Source: Hawksworthiomyces lignivorus
Taxonomy: Eukaryota > Ascomycota > Sordariomycetes > Ophiostomatales > Ophiostomataceae
DNA: 64,000 nucleotides
Reading direction: 5' to 3'
NCBI GenBank assembly: GCA_002917075.1
Contig: NTMA01000074.1
Location: 124,001 to 188,000, forward strand
Numbering within the stretch: the stretch's first letter is position 1; every line of letters begins with the position of its first letter. Position numbers and translations under genes: made by a program. Below are positions 1 to 9,501 of this stretch, in pieces. The notes under the pieces were generated by a model. That model was not told the DNA's origin. It ran no database searches and saw only the letters and a program-made list of their open reading frames with translations.

Positions 1-1063
1 CGAAGAGCCACCCGCAATAAAATAATAGCCCACCCTCACTAACACACCAACAGCCAATTGCTATTAGTTCTATCGTTCCACAACCCGGCGCTCCTTCCTG
101 TTCCCCTTTTGCTCCAGTGTAATTAATAGTCTGTAGAAGGAGCAATAAGTATAATGACGCAACGGCTGTCCGTCCAGGTCGTGACACTGAGGATAACCAC
201 TGGCGCTCGTTACGTGTACGAGTACGCATACGTCCACCTATTGCCTCCTTCTTAGCGCTTTTTCTAGCGATCTAGTGATGGCTGTGCTAGAAAAGAAAAT
301 TTATGGCAGACGATCTAGATCTACTTTGTGAAGCTAAGCTTTTCTCATTCTCTTCTTCTAGGACCCTTTTTGTCGCTGATCAGATGCAGACTTTATCAGT
401 TTGTGCTCTGTAAACGGCAGAGACGGGCTTCTGGGATTCTCATCCGTCAATATATCTCTTTCTTTTATTTTGAATTGTGGTTTTGTCTTTTTTATCTGCT
501 ATGATCTGCCTCCAAGTTAACTTTCGACTCCATTCCTGTTTATGCTTCACTAAACCTGTTCTTGTCAAATATCTTTACTTGTGTCCCTTTTATTTGCCCC
601 ATTTACATCATTCTGATGGCTTGCTTAGGTGCCTTTCTAACTCGCTCCTCGGACTAAGACACAACGGCTAAGTGATCAGTCGTCTACCGGCAGCACTAAA
701 ACAGACCTTCGTTCTAATTTGCAATATTTCTTTGTTCTCTTGCTCATCCATCAGGAACACTAAGAAGGGCCCCATTATACAAATGTTTTCGTATATGCTT
801 TCCTCGTTGGTATTTCCTTCTGCTTGGTTTTGTTATATTTCTTCTATTTCTTCTCGATCTTTCAACAAACATACTATATGCATCGCCAAACGTACGACTA
901 GTGCATAACATCAGCGGAGCCGCTGGGAGACGCCGACGAGCGTGCGTCGGACAACCAGTGCAACTCCAATTCAGATTCTTCGGCACTATTAAACAGAAAC
1001 TTTGTCCAGGCGACAGTCAGGTGTGCTAAGCAGTCTGAGAAGATACCTCTTAGATGAAAAGAA
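1..1063. other. Intergenic region upstream of the steryl esterase gene
   Basis: No supported gene. The short open frames here have no recognisable product and no codon bias. The stretch is moderately AT-rich with T-rich tracts, and the last few hundred bases before 1064 probably hold the promoter and leader of the downstream lipase gene. Confidence 0.6.
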
Positions 1064-3556
1064 ATGAAAGAAGAACAAGATATGCTGCTGCCGGACATGG
1101 CCGTCCGTGCCAGGTTTGCCACACCGCAAGATCCGGTAATCGTCATCTCTACGAGCAACCACTCACCGCCTGTGCCGCTATCTAAAGCAGATAAACTCAA
1201 CTTTCTCAGAGACGAGCGAGCATCAGGCGGCGAAGCGGCCACTGTCGGTCCCGATCCGATTCTCTGTGAAGAGCCTACATTGCGCCGGGCCAAACAAGGC
1301 GAAACAGGAGGCGCCATAGAGAGCGATGCTGGCAATTTAGGCAAGGACGCTTCGGAGCCTCTGGGCTCGCCCCCGTCATCTCATGAGCGTCAAAAACGAC
1401 AGGAGAAGGAGAAAGGCAAGAAGAAAAGGTCCAAACTGCCGTTCACATCTGCCTCGCCCTCTGCCAATGGCACCTTGCGGCGCGCAATGCCGCCGTCTCA
1501 CACGAACCCCCTCTTCCCGCCGCTGCCACTGTACGGACCCCCGTCGCTGCTGCGCAACTTGCAGAACCTCACCTTCCGCATCTCGTCGTTCTTACTTAGC
1601 CTAGCGTTTCTAAGCGTCATCGTGCTGGGTTCGCTATTCACAAGCATCCCTGGGGGGATCCGGCGCACGGCTTGCTATCTAACGCTGCGTGACCCAGATG
1701 CAGGGCGGCCATTGTATGCCGAAGAAATGCGGAGGACACAGTTGCGCAAAGATACGGAGCGCCGATGGAAGCAGAGACATCTATCTGAGCAGCGTGTCGA
1801 GCGAAATTTTAGACAGAATCATGGCCAAGACCAAGACCCACGCTTCGAGGAAGACAATGTTGTCGAAGACCCAGCCGGCGCTGGTGTCGGAGACAGCACG
1901 TACACCCCCACCGAAGGCGGCCCCGACCCGCTCGTGGTCGACGTCGGCTACTATGCTCGACGGGTGGGGCTCGATGTTGAGATCTTCGAAGTACAGACGG
2001 AGGACGGCTTCATTATCGACCTGTGGCACGTCTATGACCCCCGTGAGTACGTACCGCGGACGCCCGAGGAGCGGCAGCACCGCGGGCCGGAGCTCCTGTT
2101 CGAGGAGACGACCGCTGAGGAGCGAGAAGCCATCCAAGCGGAGATGCTGCTAGAGGCGGCAGAGGATGTGAGAAAGAGGAAACCCAGATTTCCCGTCTTG
2201 TTGATTCACGGTCTCCTGCAAAGCTCTGGCGCATACTGCGTCAACGACGACGATTCGCCAGCCTTCTATCTCTGCAAAGCCGGTTACGATGTATGGCTGG
2301 GCAATAACCGCTGCGGGTTCCAGCCGCGCCACGTCGCTCTCAAGAGTTCCGACCCGCGCATGTGGTGCTGGAACATCCGCGAGATGGGCGTCCTCGACCT
2401 GCCTGCGCTAACTTCTCGCGTACTGCGCGAGACCCGTTTTGCCCGCCTGGGACTGATCGCCCACTCTCAGGGCACAACGGAGACGCTAGTGGCCCTGGCC
2501 AAAGAGCAGCGACCCGAGCTCGGCCATGCGTTAACTGTCTTCTGTGCGCTGGCTCCTGCTGCCTATGCAGGGCGCCTCATCGGCAAGATGTACTTCAAGT
2601 TCATGCGCGTCATCACCCCATTCATGTTCCGCCTCCTCTTTGGCATCCAAGCTTTCATCCCTCTCATGATGCAGGTGCATCCACTTCTGCCCGGATCCGT
2701 CTATGGCTGGTTCGGCTACCGCGTGTTCTCCTTTCTGTTCGAGTGGAGCGATGCCCGCTGGGACCGCGGCCTCCGCGACCGCATGTTCCAATTCGCACCT
2801 GTTTATGTCAGTGCAGAGTCCATGCGCTGGTGGCTGGGCCGCGACGGCTTCGCACGCCACAAGTGTATCCTATCCACGAAGGAGGTGTGCCGCCAGGAAG
2901 AGCGGGAAGATGCGCTACGGGAGGAAAAGGACGAGCAGGGCGAGGAAGAGCCCCCGAAACACCAGAAGCAGCTGCAAAACCAGACACAAAGCCGAATACA
3001 TCCCGAAAATGGACGGGATGAACACAAGCCCCTCCGCGACCGCACTCACACTTCATCTCATCGCCACCCTCCCGGTGCCACTGCTTGGTATGACGAGCAG
3101 GTACCTCCATTTGCTCTATGGGTCTGCGGCCGCGACGACCTCGTCGATGGCCGCCGCCTGCTCAAGCGATTTCTGCCGGCTCTGGCTTTTGCTTCGCTGT
3201 TCGATCCCAAGCAGCAGGACAATGACAACGACACCAACAGCCGAGTGACCAGCAGCGGCCGGCTCCGGAGTGTCCGCGAGCCGCATGTGCGCGTCGTCCA
3301 CGCCAAATTCCTGCCTGAGTACGAGCACCTAGACGTCATCTGGGCTATGGATGCCATCGACCAGGTATTCGCTGAGGTGCGTGAGGTCTTATGGAAGACG
3401 TGCCCCCCATCGGTGCGAGACGGCTGTCGCGTGCCCACGGGCTGTGAGTCTGTGCCGCCTTGGAAGGACCCAGGCAGGGAAGATGGCTGGGTGAGAAACG
3501 AAGAGGCAGAGCAGGAAGGCGTCCTAAGCAGCAGCAGCGCGACGGATGCAGTATGA
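1064..3556 (+). CDS. Membrane-anchored steryl ester hydrolase / AB-hydrolase lipase (YEH1/YEH2-like)
   Basis: An intronless 830-residue protein of the lipase family whose alpha/beta-hydrolase fold follows an 'AB-hydrolase associated' region. Family members hydrolyse steryl esters at membranes or lipid droplets. Residues about 172-194 form one hydrophobic membrane segment after a low-complexity, charged N-terminus. The associated region carries the EDGFIIDLWHV pattern near residue 313, and the oxyanion loop LLIHGLLQSSG lies at 379-389. The nucleophile elbow is HSQG (Ser468). The likely acid is Asp691 or Asp692 in GRDDLVD and the likely base is His755 in EYEHLDV. A charged, low-complexity insertion (about 620-670) separates the core from the acid/His part, as is common in fungal steryl esterases. 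The start is the first in-frame ATG of the long frame; another ATG lies six codons downstream. The family call is firm, the exact substrate is inferred. Confidence 0.88.
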   Translation: MKEEQDMLLPDMAVRARFATPQDPVIVISTSNHSPPVPLSKADKLNFLRDERASGGEAATVGPDPILCEEPTLRRAKQGETGGAIESDAGNLGKDASEPLGSPPSSHERQKRQEKEKGKKKRSKLPFTSASPSANGTLRRAMPPSHTNPLFPPLPLYGPPSLLRNLQNLTFRISSFLLSLAFLSVIVLGSLFTSIPGGIRRTACYLTLRDPDAGRPLYAEEMRRTQLRKDTERRWKQRHLSEQRVERNFRQNHGQDQDPRFEEDNVVEDPAGAGVGDSTYTPTEGGPDPLVVDVGYYARRVGLDVEIFEVQTEDGFIIDLWHVYDPREYVPRTPEERQHRGPELLFEETTAEEREAIQAEMLLEAAEDVRKRKPRFPVLLIHGLLQSSGAYCVNDDDSPAFYLCKAGYDVWLGNNRCGFQPRHVALKSSDPRMWCWNIREMGVLDLPALTSRVLRETRFARLGLIAHSQGTTETLVALAKEQRPELGHALTVFCALAPAAYAGRLIGKMYFKFMRVITPFMFRLLFGIQAFIPLMMQVHPLLPGSVYGWFGYRVFSFLFEWSDARWDRGLRDRMFQFAPVYVSAESMRWWLGRDGFARHKCILSTKEVCRQEEREDALREEKDEQGEEEPPKHQKQLQNQTQSRIHPENGRDEHKPLRDRTHTSSHRHPPGATAWYDEQVPPFALWVCGRDDLVDGRRLLKRFLPALAFASLFDPKQQDNDNDTNSRVTSSGRLRSVREPHVRVVHAKFLPEYEHLDVIWAMDAIDQVFAEVREVLWKTCPPSVRDGCRVPTGCESVPPWKDPGREDGWVRNEEAEQEGVLSSSSATDAV

Positions 3557-4055
3557 AACAGGCATACAAGGTGGCATCACACTTTAATGAAACGAAATGT
3601 AATGTTGATATTGTCACGAAAATGAAATACGATAATTTCTCAATCTGATCATAAGCTAAGGAGCATGAAAAAAATCCAATTCTTTGTTCTCCACCAACTG
3701 CAGCAAATGCTGGGGGCGTGCTTTTTCTGGGCAAATAATGAAAGCTTCCGTGTTCCAGCTTCCGAGCCTGCAGCGCGCGAAGCTCCACTCTCTTCAGAAA
3801 GTAATTATTATTTCAAATTCCATTCCGGGTAGTGGTCTATTACGTTGATTCTCTCGAAGAATCTAGAAATCTCTCAGCTGTTCCAGTCAGGTCCCGAATG
3901 AGCCCCTTTGTAAAATTCCTCACGGGGAGCGAATTTACTTACAGCATTCTCTTTGCTAGCTAGCATGTCGCTTGGTATTCCGACAGTAAAGCGAGTAAAG
4001 GGTAATGAAGGAAGATTCCTAGCAAATATTTGCCTTCTGGCAGGAGACAGCTTGG
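3557..4055. other. Convergent intergenic spacer (3' ends of lipase and MFS genes)
   Basis: Two convergent genes end here, so the spacer should contain both 3' UTRs and polyadenylation sites. No coding frame is supported. Confidence 0.6.
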
Positions 4056-5981
4056 TTACTTCTTCTCACGCCTCGTCATGTTCTCGATGCCCGTCTTGGT
4101 CTCAGTATGCTCCGTCTTGAGCGTCCGCTGCCGGATGAAGAGGCTGGCTAGAACTGCAACGCTGGCCACGCACGTGTACATGAGGAAGATGTTGTGCAGG
4201 CTGGCGGCAAAGGCGTCCTGCACAGCGCGACGCTGCGCCGGGTCCGGCAGCGACGAGGCTAGCCCGACGTTGGCAGCGGCCTGGCTGCCGGCCAGCTGCG
4301 CGCGCGCCTGGGCGTCGAGCCCCGCAGCGGCCAGCGCGGGCTGCTGAGCGTCCATGGTGTTCTGGAGCACGGCGCCGGCGATGACGATGGAGAGGGTGGT
4401 GGCGAAGTTGTGCAGGAAGCCGAGGGCGGCGGTGGCGGAGGCGGTGTCGGCCTGGGGCACGGCGTTCTGGACGGCGATGACGGGCGCCTGGAAGAGCAGG
4501 GCGGTGCCGACGCCTGCGACGGCCTCGAGGCCGAGCACGCGGCCGACGGGAGTGTCGGGGCGCAGCAGGAGGAACAGGCCAGTGCCGGCGGCCATGAGGG
4601 CGGCGCCGATCCACAGCAGCTCGCGGTAGCGGCCGGTGCGGTGGATGAGCAAGCCGGTGGCGATGTCGGTGGCGGCCTCGGCGGCCATCATGGGCGCAAG
4701 GAGCAGGCCGCTGCGCAGCGGGCCGGCCAGCTGGGCGCTCTGGAAGAAGAGCGGCAGGTAGAACTCGGTGCCCATGGCGACCATGCCGTGGGCGAAGGTG
4801 AGGACGCAGAGGGCGGCGCCGTCGCGCCAGCGGTCGAAGCGGGCGAGGCAGCCGCTTGCGCCGTTTGCGCCTCCGCCGCTGCCCGGCCCGGCGGGACCAC
4901 GCAGCAGGCGGAGCGGCAGCAGCGGGTACGCGGCGATGCGCAGCTCGCCGTACACAAAGACGCCGATCATGGCGGCGCCGACGGCCACCAGACACAGCAC
5001 CGTGGGGCTGCGCCAGGGGAAGACGGCGCCGCCCAGGTCCAGGCCCAGCAGCAGCAGCAGCGACACCGCCAGCAGCGACGCCGTGCCCCACCAGTCGACG
5101 GCGCGCAGGCCGGCGCGCAGCGGCGTGCGCGGGGCGTGCACGTCGAGCAGCAGCAGCACCAGCAAAAACGCCGGCGCGCACACGGGCAGGTTGATCCAGA
5201 AGCACCAGCGCCAGCCCGCGCGCTGCGCCAGCGCCCCGCCCACCAGCGGGCCCGCCGTGCCCGCCACCGCCCATACGACGGCCAGCAGGCTCAGGTACAG
5301 CGCGCGGCGCCGCACGCTGAATAGGTCCGAGATGGTCACCGTCACCAGCGGGAACAGGCCGCCGCCCGCCGTGCCCTGCAGAGCGCGCGCGGCCACCAGC
5401 ATGGCCATGGAGGTGCTCAGCGCCGCCAGGATGCTGGCCGCCGCAAAAAGTGCGAGCGCCGCCAGCAGCACCGGCTTGCGACCCCAGATGTCGCTGCAGC
5501 GCGTCCAGACGGGGCCGGCCGCGGCGTTACCGAGCAGATAGGCGCCGCCGATCCACACGTAGCCCGTGGCAGAGCCCAGGGACGCGGCGATGGTGGGAAT
5601 CGTAGTGGCGACAATGGTCTGGTCCAAGGCGGTCACGAGAAGAGAAAGCTGGAGGGAGGTGCAGGAAATCAGTAATGTCTTCTGTCTTTTTTATGACAAC
5701 GCAAGCGAGACTCGGGNNNNNNNNNNNNNNNNNGGGGGGGGGGGGGGGGGGGTTCCTACAAGCAGCGAAGCTAGGATGGCATTCAAGCGCCATGGGCCGC
5801 GCGCCTGGGCGCTGGCCATAACCTCCATCGGCTCGACCGCAACATTTTTGTCAGAATTAGTGACTACTGCAGGTTCGGGAAGGCCATTGGCTCCTGGAGG
5901 AGAAGGCTGAAGTTCAATTGCTGATTGGGCTGGCTGGATGTCCGTGATGGACTCAGTCGTTGCGCTCTTTACGTCGGCCAT
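4056..5981 (-). CDS. MFS transporter, DHA2 family (14 membrane segments), two exons
   Basis: Exon 1 is 5981-5760 and exon 2 is 5648-4056, joined in phase 0 over an intron at 5759-5649 (donor GTAGGA, acceptor CTCCAG). This gives about 604 residues. Joining restores a continuous first membrane helix ending in the DHA2 motif LDQTIVATTIPTI. Later come the WIGGAYLL helix, an arginine-containing loop after DLFSVRRR, and the antiporter motif AGPLVGGALAQRAGWRWCFWI. Many alternating hydrophobic segments fit a 14-helix proton-coupled exporter of drugs or metabolites. The N-terminal ~60 residues are hydrophilic and cytosolic. The intron holds 17 unknown bases and a run of 19 G, so its true length is not known, but both flanking splice sites are intact. 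The gene is divergent from the carbamoylase-racemase gene. Substrate is unknown: export of a toxic or secondary metabolite is the family default, while import is possible. Confidence 0.85.
5717..5733. other. Assembly gap (17 N)
   Basis: Seventeen undetermined bases inside the MFS intron, directly followed by 19 G on the plus strand (5734-5752). The G run is the probable cause of the failed assembly or base calling. The coding exons do not appear to be affected. Confidence 0.98.
5734..5752. repeat. Homopolymer run of 19 G
   Basis: An uninterrupted G run next to the N gap. It reads as poly-C on the coding strand of the MFS gene, within its intron just after the donor site. Confidence 0.95.
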
Positions 5982-7683
5982 ATTGGAGACGACTCAGGAA
6001 TCTTTCCAAAGAAAAAAACAAATATATTCAAGCAAATCAATGAAAACAGAAAGAAAAGAAAAAGCAAAGAAGGAATATGACACAATGACTGACCATTTGT
6101 ATTTTTATATCTCAGCTTCAATTCCCATGAATATGTGCAAAATGCCCCGCCATCTTCATCGATGTCACATTCACGCCCTTCCATGACAAGCACGCCTACG
6201 TGATCCTTCGAGATCTGTGCTTTACCGAATATTTCCCCTTCAAGCTCATGCCTGTGGTTCTCTGATAGCAAACGAAACAAAAATCCTTTGATGGAACACG
6301 GCTGAGTGTCAGCGGCGCTTAGCAGGTAACAGATGGACACGAGGATAAAAGGCCTTCCTACTTCACACCTGTCTCTGCAGCCGATCATGAGGCTGAAGGT
6401 CAGTCCCAATCAACACACCGTCAAATATTAAATTAAAGCTCTCATAGAACTTTTTTCTATGCTCCCGTATCGCCTATAGATGCCATAACAAATTCTACAA
6501 TATATAAGAGACAAAGACCAACGTCAACAAACAAGCCATTAAGAAGAAACGTTGTAGAATCCTACAAGCATAAAAGCTTGTAAGATCATTTCATGTTTAC
6601 GGAGTAAAATAAGTCTATCTGCCCCAGAATGATTTGATATGTTAATAGAAGAATGCCGGCTTTGGTTGATTGCGAGGTCCGTATGGAACCTCCTCATACA
6701 TCAGAAAGAACGAAAGAAACAAAAGAAAGGAAGGGGGCGGAGCGGAACCAAAGGATAAGACCCAGACCGATTAGGCAGATTAAGCCGGCGAGGCTCTAGA
6801 CTCTGCCCTAGGCTTTGCTCTTCCGTTCCATGTTACCTGTGAGCAAACAGGTCTGTTGCTTATCCTTATCGTTCAAGCTTTGACATCGCTGCAATTGAGC
6901 TGCTCCGGTGCATGGAATAAAGTACTCTTATGCTACTTTTGCGCTAAACCATTTCCTTCCCCAACATCGGGGGCTGGCCAGGCCTCGCATCTACTCACCC
7001 AGTCTCCAACGGATGCGAGCCGTCCCCCAATTCTCATCGGCAACGATCGGTTCGCTTATCACTCTTGTTATCGATGATCCCCGCACTTGTCATACATCTG
7101 TAAGTGCTTGAGCTGTTCACAGGGCGTTTCAACGAAAAGATTTAAAGGAACAACTGCGCCCTTTCTGCTCAATTGACTGCGAGATATACTCGTTTTCGTG
7201 GATCCCTATTAGCTGGCCCATTCTTCGAAGTAAAATGGAGAAAACACGTCAGTAGGCGGAAGCTCTTATCAAGCAACTATCCAAACCGGAGATAGTAGAC
7301 GATAGTGCTCGGGCGATGCTCACTAGCTTTCAATGCCCGCCAACGCCTGCCAATGCATTGTGGGTTATCCGTCGCCTCTGTCCGATAACGATCACGTACT
7401 GCTTTCTCGGCTTCGGAGCATGCCGACTGACACTCGCCCATACTTTTCGTTGATAACTGCCCGCTCTTCCTCGCTGCCTTTAGTAAATAGTTGCTGTCAC
7501 TGCCATTGTAGTCTGATCTCTCCTTTTGATTTCTTTCTTTCCTATAATAGCTTGCTCTCCGATTCTGTGTCTCGTTGAAGCATCTCAGAATCGTACTCTG
7601 CGTATGATCCATAGAATCTAGACGACTCTTGAAGACTCTCGCCTCCTCTTCCTTTGTTCTCTTCCTTCTTAGACACTGCTACA
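5982..7683. promoter_or_regulatory. Divergent promoter region between the MFS and carbamoylase-racemase genes
   Basis: About 1.7 kb separates the two start codons, and no coding frame in it is convincing. Because both genes point outward, their upstream control sequences must lie here. A pyrimidine-rich tract at about 7480-7680 directly precedes the carbamoylase ATG and resembles the C/T-rich leaders common in filamentous fungi. I do not recognise a specific factor-binding site. Confidence 0.55.
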
Positions 7684-9501
7684 ATGACCCGTACGTTCCG
7701 CATTGCTGCCGCCCAGATGGGCTCCACGCACTACAGTGACCCGCGTGAGAAGACCCTAGGCCGCATGCTGAAGCTGCTGGACGACGCCGTCGCCAAGGGT
7801 GCCCAGGTGGTCATGTTCCCCGAGACGGCTTTTGGCACATTCTTCCCCCGCCACCTGATCTCAGACCCAGTAGAGCTGGACAGCTTTTTTGAGCACGGCG
7901 ACATCGTTACACAACCGCAGACGAAGCCGCTGTTTGACCGGGCCCGCGAGTACGGCGTTCACATCTGCGTCGGCTATGCCGAGAAGACGGACGCAGGCGA
8001 GGCGTTCAATGCCTGCGTCTTCTACGACGGCAAGTCGGGCGCTCTGCTGAGCAAGTACCGCAAGATCCACCTACCAGGCGATGTCGAGCCGTTCGCGGAC
8101 CCGGCGGCGCTCAACCAGCTGGAGAAGCGCTACTTCCGCCCGGGCGACCTGGGCTTCCGGGCGTTCCGCGTGCCGGGCCTGGTGGACGATGCCGAGGCCG
8201 CCGCCAGCGGCGACCCCATCTTCGGCATGATGATCTGCAACGACCGGCGCTGGGCCGAGTCGTGGCGCGTGCTGGGCCTGCAGGGCGTCGAGGTGGTGCT
8301 GTGCGGCTACAACACGCCGGGCTTCGCGCCGCACCTGTACGGCCTGAACGGCACGGCCAAGGCCGAGGACGTCAAGCTGATGCGCGACGACGCGCTGTTC
8401 CACCACAAGCTGGTCATGCAGGCGTACAGCTACACCAACTCGTGCTTCAGCGTCAGCGCGGCGCGCGCGGGCCTCGACGACGGCAAGTACGACCTGATCG
8501 GCGGCAGCTGCATCACGGGCCCCGGCGGCGAGATCCTGGCCGAGGCCAAGACCGAGGAGGACGAGCTCGTCGTCGCCGACATCGACCTCGACCTGTGCAA
8601 GCCGGGCAAGGCCCGCACGTTTGACTTTTCGCGCCACCGCCGCATCGAGCACTACGGCCTCATCACGACGCAGACGGGCGTGGTCGAGCCGCCGCGCCTG
8701 GGCGCGCCAGCGGCGTCCCCAACGCCCCCGCCCCCGCCCCCGCCGAAGCGGAAGATCCGCATCCTGCTCGTCAACCCCAACAACACGGCGTCCATGACGG
8801 CCGAGTGCGTCGAGATGGCCAAGGCCACGCTGCCGCCCGACGTCGAGCTCACCGGCTTCACGGCGCCCCGCCCCGCGCCCTCGGCCATCGAGAGCAGCTT
8901 CGACAACGTCATGTCGGCCGCCGCGGCCGCGCGCGCCGTGCTCCCCATCGCCGCCACCCAGGACGCCGTGCTCGTCGCCTGCTACTCGGATCACTCCCTC
9001 ATCCGCATGCTGCGCGAAGAGCTCCCCGGCCAGCCCGTCGTCGGCATCATGGAGGCGTCGCTGGCCGTCGCCCGCACGCTGGGCGGCCGCTTCGGCCTCG
9101 TCGCCACCAGCGACCGCTCCCGCGTCTCCCACGAGGACACCATCCACAACATGGGCCTCTCCAGCATCTGCGCCGGCGTCGCCAGCTGCAAGCTCGGCGT
9201 CCTCGACCTGCACGCCGACAGCCCCGAGGCCCAGGAGAAGGTCAACCGCTCCGTCTTCAACGCCGCCCAGAGCCTCGTCGCCAACGGCGCCGAGGTGCTG
9301 ACGCTCGGCTGCGCCGGCATGACCCCCCTGAAGCTCGCCATCGAGGCCGCCGTCGGCCCCGACGTCACCGTCATCGACGGCGTCCTGGCCGGCGTGCAGC
9401 ACCTCGCCGGCATCGTGCGCGTCGGCAGCCGGACCGCCAAGAGTGGCGTATACCAGAGCTCGTCGACAACCCGCAAGGCTCGCGGACAGGACTGGATCTA
9501 G
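7684..9501 (+). CDS. Bifunctional fusion: N-carbamoyl-amino-acid hydrolase (nitrilase) + Asp/Glu/hydantoin racemase domain
   Basis: An intronless 605-residue protein with two enzyme domains. Residues 1-335 are a nitrilase/carbon-nitrogen hydrolase of the D-carbamoylase type. The triad is visible as Glu47 (FPETAFGTFFPRH), Lys127 (KYRKIHLPG) and Cys185 (MMICNDRRWAESWR); the last motif is typical of N-carbamoyl-D-amino-acid hydrolases, which release CO2 and ammonia. A proline-rich linker (about 345-354) leads into residues 357-585, an Asp/Glu/hydantoin-racemase domain. Its start is ILLVNPNNTASM, and its two catalytic cysteines are in VACYSDHS (Cys433) and LGCAGMTP (Cys543). The frame is open five prime of the ATG from a TTG, but ATG at 7684 in the context ACAATG is the sensible start. 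Together the domains suggest racemisation plus decarbamoylation of hydantoin- or carbamoyl-type substrates. Allantoin-related chemistry (DCG1-like) is an alternative. No signal peptide is seen, so it is probably cytosolic. Confidence 0.9.
   Translation: MTRTFRIAAAQMGSTHYSDPREKTLGRMLKLLDDAVAKGAQVVMFPETAFGTFFPRHLISDPVELDSFFEHGDIVTQPQTKPLFDRAREYGVHICVGYAEKTDAGEAFNACVFYDGKSGALLSKYRKIHLPGDVEPFADPAALNQLEKRYFRPGDLGFRAFRVPGLVDDAEAAASGDPIFGMMICNDRRWAESWRVLGLQGVEVVLCGYNTPGFAPHLYGLNGTAKAEDVKLMRDDALFHHKLVMQAYSYTNSCFSVSAARAGLDDGKYDLIGGSCITGPGGEILAEAKTEEDELVVADIDLDLCKPGKARTFDFSRHRRIEHYGLITTQTGVVEPPRLGAPAASPTPPPPPPPKRKIRILLVNPNNTASMTAECVEMAKATLPPDVELTGFTAPRPAPSAIESSFDNVMSAAAAARAVLPIAATQDAVLVACYSDHSLIRMLREELPGQPVVGIMEASLAVARTLGGRFGLVATSDRSRVSHEDTIHNMGLSSICAGVASCKLGVLDLHADSPEAQEKVNRSVFNAAQSLVANGAEVLTLGCAGMTPLKLAIEAAVGPDVTVIDGVLAGVQHLAGIVRVGSRTAKSGVYQSSSTTRKARGQDWI

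Noticed and set aside
4102..5324. Long frames (390 and 304 codons) overlapping the MFS gene
   Set aside because: Arg/Ala/Pro or Gln/Ala/Gly-rich shadows of a GC-rich gene; the transporter frame has motifs and membrane helices.
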